From the NCBI GenBank assembly GCA_022484695.1, contig JAKVKU010000001.1, forward strand, positions 1-64,000: a DNA stretch of 64,000 nucleotides, in the 5' to 3' direction. The DNA is from Lactobacillus sp. (GTDB lineage: Bacteria; Bacillota; Bacilli; Lactobacillales; Lactobacillaceae). Positions 17,713 to 26,246 of the stretch are shown one piece after another; position 1 is the stretch's first letter; each line of letters opens with the position of its first letter. A program made the translations under genes and the position numbers. Under the pieces are notes generated by a model. That model was not told the origin of the DNA, made no database searches, and saw only the letters and a program-made list of their open reading frames with translations.

Positions 17713-18489
17713 TTAATCTCCTTTTAACAATAGCTTATTGAGCTGATTCAAATTACGCGTGGCAACAATACAAGTTTCGCCGTTTTCAAAGGTAATACGC
17801 CGCTGCTTTTGATCCAGATCCACAATACTTTCAGGATTCACCAAAAAGCGTTTATGGGCCCGAAACAACGTGGCATAGCGGCTTTGATAATCCTTTAGTA
17901 ACCCCCGGAATTCAGCCCGGCCCTGCCGTTTATGTAGAATAACATCCCCAGTAGCGGGCTGCCCAGTTTCTAAAAACATGACATCTGTTAGGGGAATTTG
18001 GACCAGCTTAGGCCCCATTTTATACACAAAATTGCGCACATCACCTTGAGCCGCAATTTCAAACCGGCGTTGAATGGTATCCAAGACCTTCCGGATGGCT
18101 TGGTCGGTCTGCGCTTCGTCTGAGTGCTTCACAATATAATCCAAGGCGCCCACTTGATATTCAAAGGTTAATGGGGCTAGTTCTGAATGAGTGGTGATAA
18201 ATACAATCTGGGCATCCGGCATGGTCTCCCGGATTTTCAGCCCCACTTCTAAGCCTTGGCGCTGCTGGCCATTTAGTTCAATATCCAAAAAGAAAATAGG
18301 CTGGTGCAAACTCGCCCGGTGGCTATCCAGATAATCCAGCAGCGCGTCAGCCTCCGCGGTGGCCAGTACAAAGTGCATATTATACTGAACTTGGATCATT
18401 AAATACTTCTCAATCGTGTCTTGGTAATGCTGCCGTTGTTCAGCGTTATCTTCCAATAAAAAAATACCCGTAGTACTAGCCGCGATCAT
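17713..18489 (-). CDS. LytTR-family response regulator (AgrA/ComE type)
   Basis: 258 residues. The receiver domain (about 8-135) has FLLEDN with the acidic pocket and FFLDIELNG with the phospho-acceptor Asp near 72; TTH and K of the switch follow. The LytTR DNA-binding domain covers about 155-255 (VMFLETGQ, FRAHKRFLVN, IVDLD). First gene of the operon; GGGGGTG precedes the ATG. Its expected site, paired 9-bp direct repeats, is found at two promoters nearby but I see none at its own promoter. Confidence 0.92.
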   Translation of the reverse strand: MIAASTTGIFLLEDNAEQRQHYQDTIEKYLMIQVQYNMHFVLATAEADALLDYLDSHRASLHQPIFFLDIELNGQQRQGLEVGLKIRETMPDAQIVFITTHSELAPLTFEYQVGALDYIVKHSDEAQTDQAIRKVLDTIQRRFEIAAQGDVRNFVYKMGPKLVQIPLTDVMFLETGQPATGDVILHKRQGRAEFRGLLKDYQSRYATLFRAHKRFLVNPESIVDLDQKQRRITFENGETCIVATRNLNQLNKLLLKGD

Positions 18490-18520
18490 GAATCACCCCC
18501 ACAAAACTCTAATTTCTGCT

Positions 18521-18529
18521 ATTGTACCA
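18521..18529 (-). promoter_or_regulatory. Extended -10 promoter of the sensing operon
   Basis: On the minus strand TGG-TACAAT (18529 to 18521) forms an extended -10 about 30 nt before the regulator start. No good -35 is seen. Confidence 0.45.
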
Positions 18530-18541
18530 TAATTTTTAGAC

Positions 18542-18569
18542 AAAAAAATCACGACCAAAGCCGTGATTT
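18542..18569 (-). terminator. Terminator of the DUF1858-DUF438 operon
   Basis: Minus-strand stem AAATCACG (18569-18562) with CGTGATTT (18553-18546), ending in a run of T. Confidence 0.75.
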
Positions 18570-18577
18570 CATCGGGA

Positions 18578-20080
18578 TTATAATGTCTTTTGCCCGGTTA
18601 AATTGCGAATTTCTGTCACATCCTGGGTCACTTCTAAGCAACCGAGATACTGCTGGTCCGCATCCCGGACGGCGAAGTAACGAATGTAGATGAATTTTTC
18701 CCCATGGAGGTTGATCCAAAAGTCGGCGTGGTCTTGCTTGCCGGCTCTAAAATCATCTAAAATCTGTTGGACTTTCGGCATGCTCTTAGGGGGATGGCAA
18801 TTCACCACGGCTCGGCCGATAACGGCGGTGGTCCTTGGGAAGACCCGGTCGCCGTTGTCTGAGAACCAGCGAACGATATCTTGGTCATCCACAAAGGTGA
18901 TGTCCACTGGCAGTAAGGCTAATACATTGGTCAATTCCGTCAGATCCATGGTCCCCGTGGGGAAATTGATTTGAGCGGTACTATTTTCATCAATTTGAAT
19001 ATAGCTCTTGGCCTTCAACTTGCTGGCAGCAGCTTGGTCTTTCAGATGGTGGGGTAGTTCAGGTTGGGCTGAACTAGCGCCGGGAACTGGTTTAGCCGCT
19101 GGGGCGGCTGTATGGCTGGCCACCTTAGCTTGAATTTTTGTGGCCTTTTTACCCACGTCTTCTTGAGCCATGGCTTTGGCCATTTCGTTGAGTTCAGCGG
19201 CCATCTTGGAAGGTTTGCGCTTGGCCGCAGCTTCCCGGTCAGCATCGCTGGGTTGCCAAGGTAGTGGTTCAGGAATCAAGGTATAGCCAGTTTCTTTACT
19301 TTCCGCGGCGATCAAGCCCCAATCATCCGGGGTGAAAACTTCATCCACCATGGGGATCAGGATCTCTTCTTCCTTGAAAATCATTTCATCGATTTCTTTA
19401 TCGGCTTTTTCCACCGCCGCTTCCAAGTCATACTTGGCTGGGGGTGGGGTCTGCATGGCCAAGTTATACGCTGCCTTCACATAGCCGCGAATGTCGTCAT
19501 CCACGCCCCACATGACCTTAGGTGGCGCCGTGATACCATAACGGTCCATGATGGGGAAGAGTAGATTCTCCTTGCGGGCATAGTGATTATTGATGGTCAA
19601 TAAATCCCTTAAGGCGTTTTGAATCCGCTTCAGGTAAGCCGCATCTTGGGCCGCCTGGTCCTTAGCGTGGCCGTTTAAGATATCTTGATCATTGGCATCG
19701 GAACTTTGCTGCCAGCGTTTGACCACTGGCAGTAATTCGTTATCCAATAAGGATTTGATCACCATATTTTCCAATTTCATGGTGGCGATGGGATGGCCCG
19801 GGGTTTGGGCCGCCGGAGATTCGTTACCGTTATCTTTAATGGCCCCTTTAAAAACTGAGGCATGGACGTTACATAAATTTTGAATTTCCATAGGATTGAG
19901 GCCGGTGGCAATTAATTCCCGCTCAGCCGACGTAATTTCAGACACATCTACACTGGAAAAGGTATCATCAAAGACTTTTTTAGCATCTTCAAATTTACCC
20001 CCTTCATGGAGCATCTTGAGGATTTCCACAATTTTCTTTTGGCGATAGACACTGTTATGTAGCTCTTCATTAGTTGCCAT
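18578..20080 (-). CDS. DUF438 / hemerythrin-like / PAS protein
   Basis: 500 residues. DUF438 lies at about 10-80, a hemerythrin-like four-helix domain at about 115-260 (HYARKENLLFPIMDRYG and EEEILIPMVDE with the His/Glu di-iron-type ligands), an Ala/Lys-rich linker at about 290-345, and a PAS domain from about 365 (VDITFVDDQDIVRWFSDNG and later FWINLHGEKFIYIRYFAVRD). Such proteins are thought to sense or handle oxygen, NO or iron; no output domain is present. The ATG overlaps the DUF1858 stop (TAATG), so both are made together. Confidence 0.85.
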   Translation of the reverse strand: MATNEELHNSVYRQKKIVEILKMLHEGGKFEDAKKVFDDTFSSVDVSEITSAERELIATGLNPMEIQNLCNVHASVFKGAIKDNGNESPAAQTPGHPIATMKLENMVIKSLLDNELLPVVKRWQQSSDANDQDILNGHAKDQAAQDAAYLKRIQNALRDLLTINNHYARKENLLFPIMDRYGITAPPKVMWGVDDDIRGYVKAAYNLAMQTPPPAKYDLEAAVEKADKEIDEMIFKEEEILIPMVDEVFTPDDWGLIAAESKETGYTLIPEPLPWQPSDADREAAAKRKPSKMAAELNEMAKAMAQEDVGKKATKIQAKVASHTAAPAAKPVPGASSAQPELPHHLKDQAAASKLKAKSYIQIDENSTAQINFPTGTMDLTELTNVLALLPVDITFVDDQDIVRWFSDNGDRVFPRTTAVIGRAVVNCHPPKSMPKVQQILDDFRAGKQDHADFWINLHGEKFIYIRYFAVRDADQQYLGCLEVTQDVTEIRNLTGQKTL

Positions 20081-20307
20081 TATTTTTGCACCTCAAATCC
20101 TTGGTTTTGCAGTTCTGTAATAATTTGATCCAGGGGCACATGCTTCATAGCCGCCCCCTTAGGAATGGTCATGAAGCGGCCCATGGTATTTAAAATACCG
20201 GGTTTTTTAATATCTTCAAGCCCCACATTATATAAAACATCCCCGACTTCCGGATGTTGAGTCACTAGTTCGTAAACGCTCTTGGATAAATCAATCGTTT
20301 CAGCCAT
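20080..20307 (-). CDS. DUF1858 domain protein
   Basis: 75 residues, one DUF1858 domain (SKSVYELVTQHPEVGDVLYNVG, then DIKKPGILNTMGRFMTIP). In larger proteins this domain precedes hemerythrin or ScdA-like iron-cluster-repair modules; here it is a separate subunit coupled to the DUF438 protein. Start is ATG 20307 behind GGAGGATAAC; the ATG at 20322 overlaps that site. Confidence 0.85.
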   Translation of the reverse strand: MAETIDLSKSVYELVTQHPEVGDVLYNVGLEDIKKPGILNTMGRFMTIPKGAAMKHVPLDQIITELQNQGFEVQK

Positions 20308-20352
20308 GGCGTTATCCTCCATTTCAGTTCACTTAGGGGTGCCCAATTGGCC

Positions 20353-20393
20353 TAAAAAAAAGCCAATTGAGAAAACCTCTCAATTAGCATTCT
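20353..20393 (-). terminator. Terminator after plsY
   Basis: Minus-strand AATTGAGA / TCTCAATT hairpin followed by GGC and eight T. A second palindrome, CAATTGGC / GCCAATTG (20344-20369), overlaps it. Confidence 0.75.
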
Positions 20394-20399
20394 ACAGGA

Positions 20400-21017
20400 T
20401 TATTGGGCTTTTTTAAAGCGCTTTAATAAATCAACTTTTTTCTGGGTCTTATTTTTGATGGCCACCAGGTCACTGCGGAAGCGGATAGCCATGATCACGG
20501 TCATCACCAGCATAATGACCCAAACTTGGGTTGGATAAGCGAAGAGGCCAAACAGCGTGTCCGCTAGTAAAATCATGATGCCCCCCAAGGCTAAATATTG
20601 GCTCCATAACAACACCGCTAGGGCAATCAACAGCGAAGTAAAGCCGATCAAAGGGTCGTATAATAACACCACCGCCACTGCCACGGCCACACCTTTGCCC
20701 CCTTGAAACTTCAGCCAGATTGGGAAATTGTGGCCTAAGGTGACCCCTAAACCGGCGTAAATGATGGCCAAACGGTCCACCCGTAACGCTGGGAACAAGC
20801 GCCAAGCCAGATACACCGCCAGTCCGGTTTTTAACAGGTCAAAGACCAGCACTAAAATACCGTAAATCTTACCTAATTCTGCCCCCACATTGGCAGTACC
20901 CGGATTCCCGGAGCCAAAGGTTTTGGGGCTCTTACCCGTCTTTATGTAAGAGATCACGTAGGCGAACAAGAAGTTGCCAAATACGTAACCAATTAACACA
21001 CTATATAATTTATCCAT
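20400..21017 (-). CDS. plsY: Acylphosphate:glycerol-3-phosphate acyltransferase
   Basis: Integral membrane enzyme that makes lysophosphatidate from acyl-phosphate. 205 residues, five helices. Conserved loops: FGSGNPGTANVG (about 34-45), GHNFPIWLKFQGGKGVA (about 101-117) and a later basic loop near 180. AAGGAGG before the ATG. Lactobacilli often carry more than one plsY; whether this is the only copy cannot be told. Confidence 0.92.
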   Translation of the reverse strand: MDKLYSVLIGYVFGNFLFAYVISYIKTGKSPKTFGSGNPGTANVGAELGKIYGILVLVFDLLKTGLAVYLAWRLFPALRVDRLAIIYAGLGVTLGHNFPIWLKFQGGKGVAVAVAVVLLYDPLIGFTSLLIALAVLLWSQYLALGGIMILLADTLFGLFAYPTQVWVIMLVMTVIMAIRFRSDLVAIKNKTQKKVDLLKRFKKAQ

Positions 21018-21075
21018 AATAGCCCTCCTTGAAGTCTATTAAAGTATATAACAAAGCCCGGGATTTGACGACTGC

Positions 21076-21648
21076 TTAGTGAATGGCGTAAAGACACCAA
21101 ACCATCTTGGGCCGCCAAGTTTTCAAGATAGTTTCATTGGCTTGTAGGTCCAAATTCTTAGAATTGGTCAATACATAGCGGGCCTGTTCTTTTAAATAGT
21201 GCTGATAGGCTTGATACTTACTCACCGCCGTGCGCACCACCACGCCCGGCAGGACCTGGGCCAGTAATTTAGCCGTGGCCGCATGGGTGTAGCCCACTTG
21301 ATTATCAGCCCCTTGGTTTTCCACCAAAATCAAATCATCCAGTTGGGTGGTATAAGAGGTCACCAATTCTAAATGGTCCAAGAGACAATAATGGATGTCC
21401 CCCCAGGATTCTTGAAGTTGCCGGGATTGAAAGGCCGTGGGCATTAACAAATAATCCCCGTCGTAGTCGCTGAGCTGGTTCAAAATGGCTTCGTAACTGC
21501 CGTGGAGTTGGATAGTGGCTCGGCTGTCATAGTGGCGTAGGTAATAATCGGCAGCAGCACTGCTATCGGTGGTATCTGGGCCTAGGGTATGGATTTTAGG
21601 ATGGTTCATATGGGGTTTAGCTTGGGTTGAAGAAGTGGATGGCATCAT
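21076..21648 (-). CDS. Prephenate dehydratase/BacA-like protein
   Basis: 190 residues. The opening IHTLGPDTTDSSAAADYYL resembles the prephenate-dehydratase-type start (YLGPEGTxSExAA) shared with BacA prephenate decarboxylase; the rest shows a periplasmic-binding-like alternation with DDLILVENQGADNQVGYTH. The ACT domain and the TRF motif of PheA are not seen, so it is probably not a full dehydratase. Start ATG 21648 behind AGAAAGGG. Lies behind a 230-nt structured leader with its own promoter. Function not established. Confidence 0.6.
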   Translation of the reverse strand: MMPSTSSTQAKPHMNHPKIHTLGPDTTDSSAAADYYLRHYDSRATIQLHGSYEAILNQLSDYDGDYLLMPTAFQSRQLQESWGDIHYCLLDHLELVTSYTTQLDDLILVENQGADNQVGYTHAATAKLLAQVLPGVVVRTAVSKYQAYQHYLKEQARYVLTNSKNLDLQANETILKTWRPKMVWCLYAIH

Positions 21649-21687
21649 GATAAATTCGCCCTTTCTCTGGATTGCGTTTTGGAGAAA

Positions 21688-21924
21688 CAAAAAAGCCAAC
21701 TAGAAAGCCTTCTAGTTGGCGAAAATACTGGTTCGCAACTAGACTGCTGGTGTCTAGTTGGCAAAGTTAAGAATCTTGGCTTTGCGGCTTAGACACGGAC
21801 TGACCGGAAGTCGTCCGCATCTAAGATCAATACGGACGCTATCTAAAGCTGCTAAAACCAAAGTTTGTTGTAATGTTTGTCCGTAATTGTCGCATATCTA
21901 AGATTCCTTTCCGTAATTTAATAT
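21688..21924 (-). ncRNA. Structured 5' leader with attenuator, unknown class
   Basis: The transcript of 21076-21648 begins near 21924. Three helices fit a closed junction: GAATCTT/AAGATTC (21906-21900 with 21777-21771), TACGGAC/GTCCGTA (21885-21879 with 21837-21831) and a 13-nt arm (21825-21813 with 21800-21788). Then come four related arms: 21762-21752, 21744-21735, 21720-21710 and 21705-21695. The last two form a terminator with TTTTTT; the second can instead pair with the third. No T-box motif or familiar riboswitch core is present. Confidence 0.7.
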
Positions 21925-21930
21925 TCTCTA

Positions 21931-21959
21931 ATTAAAACATAATTTTTCAATGTCGTCAA
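21931..21959 (-). promoter_or_regulatory. Promoter of the leader RNA
   Basis: Minus-strand TTGACG (21959-21954), 17-bp spacer, TTTAAT (21936-21931). Confidence 0.75.
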
Positions 21960-22019
21960 GGTGACAGCTATATTTTGAAAGTTGGCCAATATACTTTTTA
22001 ATCTTCATCAATATTCTTT

Positions 22020-22049
22020 GCGACGTCATTTTGCCATTAATGACGTCGC
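22020..22049. repeat. Palindrome downstream of fic, copy of its operator
   Basis: GCGACGTCATT (22020-22030) and AATGACGTCGC (22039-22049) form a perfect inverted repeat. The 18-mer starting at 22039 recurs at 23151 in front of the fic gene. Confidence 0.8.
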
Positions 22050-22065
22050 AAATCTAAAAATGACA

Positions 22066-23115
22066 TCAAAACTTCAAGGCATACTTAGTAGCTCTCCCCT
22101 GCCCCAGCTTTTCAATTTTACCTTGGACCATCAAGGTACGCAGGCCGCGCTCAATTGTCGTCTGACTGTAATTTGGAATCAAGGCCATCAAATCCCGTTT
22201 AGACAAAGGCCGTAATTCAGCTTGTAAGGCATTTTCAATCAAGGTAGGGGCTGTTGTTTTCTTGGTGTCAGTTGGCTTAACCCGTTGACTTAATTGCCGA
22301 TAAGCCTGTAGTACCACACTTAAGAAATAATTTAAAAAAGGTTGATAATCGTTGGTTTGCTCAGCCCAGCCCACTGAACTAGCCTTTAAAGTTTCGTAGT
22401 AATTCGCCTTCGTCCGTTCAATTAGGGCCTCTAGACTAATATAGCGGCCAATATCATAACCCGATTGATATAAAACCAATAACATCAACAGTCGAGACAT
22501 CCGGCCATTGCCATCACGAAATGGGTGAATTGAGACAAAATCAAAAACAAACGCCCCACAAATGAGTAACAGTGGCAAGTCTTCAGCCTGATGTGCTGCT
22601 TGATAGGCTTGGCAAAGTTCGGCGATCAATGGGGGTGTCATCACAGCTGAGGCTGGGGTAAACCGAACTTCAGCCGTGCCGTCAGAAAATTGTGTAATGA
22701 TTTGGTTATCACTATCTTTAAAATGGCCCCCCCACCGGCTGGCTGTGAAGCTAAACAGTCGTTTATGCAAAGCCAGTATTGAGTTACTGGTGATTGGTAT
22801 ATAAGCATGGTTTTGATGAATCAAATCCAGCACATCCCGATAACCAGAAATTTCTTCTTCACTCCGATTATGTGGGGTCGTCTTTTTGGCAACCAATTGA
22901 CGCAGGCGGGTATCGCTGGTAAAAACCCCCTCGATCCGGTTTGACGCATCTGTACTTTGAATTTTAGCAACCTCAATCAATCGCGCCAAAACTGGGGGCG
23001 TCAATTGTTGTACCTGGTGCAATTGTCCCCGTAATTCGCCGATAGTTTCAATTTTCTTGGCCATCTCTGGTGTGATGGTTAGCTCATGCAATGTTTTGTA
23101 ATCAAACTGTTTCAT
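22066..23115 (-). CDS. Fic family protein, class II autoinhibited, with C-terminal HTH
   Basis: 349 residues. Fic AMP-transferase core HPFRDGNGRMSRLL (about 195-208) is complete, and the N-terminal inhibitory helix (S/T)xxxE(G/N) is seen as SNRIEG near 59. The C-terminus (about 285-349, KRDLMALIPNYSQTTIERGL) looks like a winged helix that could bind DNA. Start ATG 23115 is set by the extended ribosome site AAGGATGTGAT; two upstream starts fall inside it. A palindrome overlaps its -10 and recurs downstream, suggesting autoregulation. Confidence 0.9.
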   Translation of the reverse strand: MKQFDYKTLHELTITPEMAKKIETIGELRGQLHQVQQLTPPVLARLIEVAKIQSTDASNRIEGVFTSDTRLRQLVAKKTTPHNRSEEEISGYRDVLDLIHQNHAYIPITSNSILALHKRLFSFTASRWGGHFKDSDNQIITQFSDGTAEVRFTPASAVMTPPLIAELCQAYQAAHQAEDLPLLLICGAFVFDFVSIHPFRDGNGRMSRLLMLLVLYQSGYDIGRYISLEALIERTKANYYETLKASSVGWAEQTNDYQPFLNYFLSVVLQAYRQLSQRVKPTDTKKTTAPTLIENALQAELRPLSKRDLMALIPNYSQTTIERGLRTLMVQGKIEKLGQGRATKYALKF

Positions 23116-23134
23116 GGTCATCACATCCTTTTCT

Positions 23135-23158
23135 ACGTCATTTTATCAAAAATGACGT
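23135..23158 (-). promoter_or_regulatory. Operator over the fic promoter
   Basis: Perfect palindrome ACGTCATTTT-ATCA-AAAATGACGT; the likely -10 TAAAAT (23145-23140) lies in its centre, so a bound protein would block transcription. Confidence 0.65.
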
Positions 23159-23174
23159 CGCAAATCTATTAACG

Positions 23175-23216
23175 ACCCCGCAAAAAAGAGCGCACCTGAC
23201 AAATGCGCTCTCGGGG
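23175..23216 (-). terminator. Terminator of menB-menE
   Basis: Minus-strand GAGCGC (23210-23205) with GCGCTC (23193-23188), then TTTTTT, inside a wider CCCCG/CGGGG pair. The rest of 23217-23410 shows no gene I can support. Confidence 0.75.
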
Positions 23217-23410
23217 TTTGGGACGGCTGCACCCGTCCAATTGTGATGCTGTTACAATGTGGGGAATAGGGGAGAAGATGCATCGATCATGCATATCGGA
23301 AGGACCGCAATTATTGATGAACATCTCCATGCCATGAGTATGCCATAAAATCCTCATAAAATACTGTCAAGATTTCACAAAGATGACTTACTTTTTGAAA
23401 GTAAATTCAC

Positions 23411-24883
23411 CTACGAGATAACCGGTAGGCTGGCCAAGTCTAACCGCTTTAAAGCCGCTAGATCCAGCTTACCATTGCCGGTTTTGGGCAGGTCGACCAC
23501 TTGGTAAAAATACTTGGGCACTTTGTAGTGGGCTAATCTAGCCTGGCCAAACTGGCGCAAAGCCGCCGCAGATAACTGGCTGGTTGCATCCGGTTTGATC
23601 AAGGCCACGGGCACTGCCCCCCACAAGGCGTTCACTTGGCCAATGACCGCCACTTGGGCGACCCCAGGAAAGGCGCTGTACACCGCTGTGATCTCATTGG
23701 GAAAAATATTTTCGCCCCCGGAGATAAACATGGTGTCTAAGCGCCCCTTGATATATAAAAAGCCAGCTTCATCTAAATAACCCACATCCCCGGTCTTAAA
23801 CCAGCCCGCCGCCGTGAATTTAGCTTGGTAGGCCGCCGGTTGATGTAAATAACCCGGGGCTAGCGTGGGACTCTTGAGCAAAATTTCCCCGGGGGTCTGG
23901 GGATGGGTACTGTCGATTTGAAGGCTCACGGGAAATAAGGCCTTGCCCGCCGAACCAATATGTTTTGGAGCGTCGGCAAAACTTAACGCCACCACATTGG
24001 AAGCCGTCTCCGTCATGCCATAGGATTGCACCACAGGAATCCCCCGCTGGACACAGCGTGCTAACGTCTGGGGATCAATGGGGCCACCCCCTAGGAACAG
24101 GCATTTAAACTGGGAATTGTAGTGGGCATCGGCTGGTAATTTAGCCAATAATTGTTGCAGCATATAGGGCACCACCGACACAATGGTCCCCTGTTGGTCC
24201 ACCAAGATCTGGTTGATATGCTCTGGGTCAAACTTCGGCTCCAGGTAGACCCCTAAGCCATAAATCAAACTACGCAGGAGAATCGACAGGCCGCTGATGT
24301 GAAACAAAGGCACGGCGCAAACCCAAGCATCGTCACTGGTGAGTTTGAAATTCAACCCCGTGCCAATGGCCGAGTAAAAGTGATTGCCAAAGGTCTGCAA
24401 AACCCCCTTAGGTGTTCCCGTGGAACCAGAGGTATACATCACATCGGCCACCTGTTGGTTATCAAATTCAGCCACCGGGGTAAAAGATGCCCCGGGTCCC
24501 TGGGCCAATTGGGGATAACTCAAGCGCCGCCCCGGCAAGTGCCCCAAGGTCGTGGCCCAATCCGGCAAACGATCATCCACCAATAAAACCCCGGGCTGGG
24601 CGTCCTTGAGTTGGGTGGTTAATTCTGCCGGGGCCAAGCGAAAATTGAACAGGGCAATGGGGCGCCCCAATTGCCAACAGGCTAAAATCAACGTGTAAGT
24701 GGCCAGGGTATTGGCCCCTAAAATACCCACGGGTACCTTGGGAGGCAGGGACAAGCCCTGCAATTTCTCGCTCCAAGTGTCCGCTTGGGCTTTTAAGTCC
24801 GCAAAACTATACTGGGCGCCTTGGTAATAAAGGGCGGTTTTGCCACCGGAAAGTAACACCCGTTTTTGCAGCCAGTTTTGCAT
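23411..24883 (-). CDS. menE: o-succinylbenzoate-CoA ligase
   Basis: ANL-family enzyme that activates o-succinylbenzoate to its CoA thioester in menaquinone synthesis. 490 residues. The P-loop is MYTSGSTGTPKG (about 149-160), the A5 motif QSYGMTETAS near 288, and the C-terminal KTGNGKLDL (about 470) holds the catalytic Lys. Assignment to MenE rather than another acyl-CoA ligase rests on menB 16 nt upstream. Confidence 0.9.
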   Translation of the reverse strand: MQNWLQKRVLLSGGKTALYYQGAQYSFADLKAQADTWSEKLQGLSLPPKVPVGILGANTLATYTLILACWQLGRPIALFNFRLAPAELTTQLKDAQPGVLLVDDRLPDWATTLGHLPGRRLSYPQLAQGPGASFTPVAEFDNQQVADVMYTSGSTGTPKGVLQTFGNHFYSAIGTGLNFKLTSDDAWVCAVPLFHISGLSILLRSLIYGLGVYLEPKFDPEHINQILVDQQGTIVSVVPYMLQQLLAKLPADAHYNSQFKCLFLGGGPIDPQTLARCVQRGIPVVQSYGMTETASNVVALSFADAPKHIGSAGKALFPVSLQIDSTHPQTPGEILLKSPTLAPGYLHQPAAYQAKFTAAGWFKTGDVGYLDEAGFLYIKGRLDTMFISGGENIFPNEITAVYSAFPGVAQVAVIGQVNALWGAVPVALIKPDATSQLSAAALRQFGQARLAHYKVPKYFYQVVDLPKTGNGKLDLAALKRLDLASLPVIS

Positions 24884-24899
24884 CTACGCTGCCTTCTTT

Positions 24900-25727
24900 C
24901 TAAGGGAATTTCGGGAACTTGTCAAAGTCAGGATCCCGCTTTTCATTAAAGGCATCCCGGCCTTCTTTACCCTCATCGGTGGTGTAAAAGAGCATGGTGG
25001 CATCCCCGCCTAATTGTTGCAAGCCAGCCAAGCCATCCGTATCGGCGTTCATCGCCGCTTTGATCAACCGCAAAGCTGTGGGTGAGCGCTTGAGGATCGT
25101 ACGGCACCAATCAATCGTCACTTTTTCCACATCGGCTAGCGGCACGACTTTGTTGATCCAGTTCATGTTATAAGCTTCTTCAGCGGTGTAAAATTCGTTT
25201 AAGAACCAGACTTCCTTGGCCCGCTTATGGCCGATGACCCGGGCTAAATAACCGGAACCATAGCCCGCGTCAAAACTGCCGACTTTCGGCCCGGTTTGGC
25301 CAAACTTGGCGTTGTCAGCGGCGATGGTCAAATCACAGATCAATTGTAAAATATTGCCGCCCCCCACAGACCAGCCTTTGACCATGGCAATGACGGGCTT
25401 AGGAATCACGCGAATCAAGCGTTGTAAGTCTAAAACATTCAAGCGGGCGATATGATCCGGACCCACGTAACCGCCGTTACCCCGGACAGTTTGATCGCCG
25501 CCCGAAGAAAAGGCCCGATCCCCATAACCTGTTAAAATAATCACACCAATGGATGCGTCGTCGCGACAAATATTGAAAGCCTCAATCATTTCCTGTACAG
25601 TAACCGGTGTAAAGGCATTGAGATGTTCCGGGCGATTCATGGTAATCTTAGCGATTTTATCCATGCGCTCAAAAATAATCTCCGAATAATCCTTGACCTT
25701 GGTCCAATGAAACGTTTCTTCAGCCAT
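24900..25727 (-). CDS. menB: 1,4-dihydroxy-2-naphthoyl-CoA synthase
   Basis: Crotonase-fold enzyme that closes the naphthoquinone ring. 275 residues, normal length. FSSGGDQ near 93, [10 protein letters not shown] (oxyanion loop) near 137 and [17 protein letters not shown] near 166 are MenB signatures. Start ATG 25727 with AGAGGT upstream; a longer frame to 25859 runs antisense over menI and was rejected. menF, menD, menH, menC and menA are not in the window. Confidence 0.95.
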   Translation of the reverse strand: MAEETFHWTKVKDYSEIIFERMDKIAKITMNRPEHLNAFTPVTVQEMIEAFNICRDDASIGVIILTGYGDRAFSSGGDQTVRGNGGYVGPDHIARLNVLDLQRLIRVIPKPVIAMVKGWSVGGGNILQLICDLTIAADNAKFGQTGPKVGSFDAGYGSGYLARVIGHKRAKEVWFLNEFYTAEEAYNMNWINKVVPLADVEKVTIDWCRTILKRSPTALRLIKAAMNADTDGLAGLQQLGGDATMLFYTTDEGKEGRDAFNEKRDPDFDKFPKFP

Positions 25728-25770
25728 ATATGTAACCTCTTTTTCTAAATTTAATATAGGAGTTGGTCCA

Positions 25771-26145
25771 ATGAACATTCTAGAGAACTTTGGCATTAAA
25801 ATCCAGCACCTCGACCCCCAAAGAACCGAAATCACCATGGCCGTCACCGACCGCACCAAACAACCCTACGGCCTGCTCCACGGCGGCATGAACAGCGTCT
25901 TAGCCGAAACCGCCGCCAGCCTAGCCGCCAACGCCTACCTCCCCGAGGAAAAAGTCGCAGTGGGTGTCAATATCGAAACCCATCACCTCAAAGCGGTCAC
26001 CGACGGCGAATTAAGCGCCCAAGCCACCCCGCTGCATTTGGGCCAGCGCCTCATGGTCTATCAAGTGGCCATTCATCTAGTGGATAACCCTGAGCTGACC
26101 AGTATGAGTACCGTGACCTTAACCGCTCAGCCAGCGCCAAAATAA
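25771..26145 (+). CDS. menI: Hotdog thioesterase, probable DHNA-CoA hydrolase
   Basis: 124-residue PaaI/YdiI-type hotdog protein. [16 protein letters not shown] (about 35-50) carries the HGG turn and catalytic Glu/Asp helix; [13 protein letters not shown] (about 66-78) follows. Divergent from menB with only 43 nt between the starts, so it most likely releases 1,4-dihydroxy-2-naphthoate from CoA. GGAGTTGG precedes the ATG. Name is inferred from context. Confidence 0.8.
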   Translation: MNILENFGIKIQHLDPQRTEITMAVTDRTKQPYGLLHGGMNSVLAETAASLAANAYLPEEKVAVGVNIETHHLKAVTDGELSAQATPLHLGQRLMVYQVAIHLVDNPELTSMSTVTLTAQPAPK

Positions 26146-26155
26146 AGGCAGCAAA

Positions 26156-26193
26156 AAAGCCGCAACATTATACCGGCAAAATGTTGCGGCTTT
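26156..26193 (+). terminator. Terminator after menI, copy 1 of a duplicated segment
   Basis: 14-bp stem AAAGCCGCAACATT (26156-26169) with 26180-26193, A- and T-flanked. A near-identical copy with the same upstream sequence lies at 27659-27717. Confidence 0.9.
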
Positions 26194-26246
26194 GATTTTA
26201 CTATCAATTTAGAAAATGGTAACTTGTCCTATTGCCCCAGCATGGC

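Noticed and set aside
21766-21819. 17-codon Ser-rich frame as an attenuator leader peptide
   Set aside because: No ribosome site precedes it and it lies inside the paired arms of the leader RNA.
25728-25859. 44-residue N-terminal extension of menB
   Set aside because: It runs antisense over menI; ATG 25727 has a ribosome site and gives the normal MenB length.
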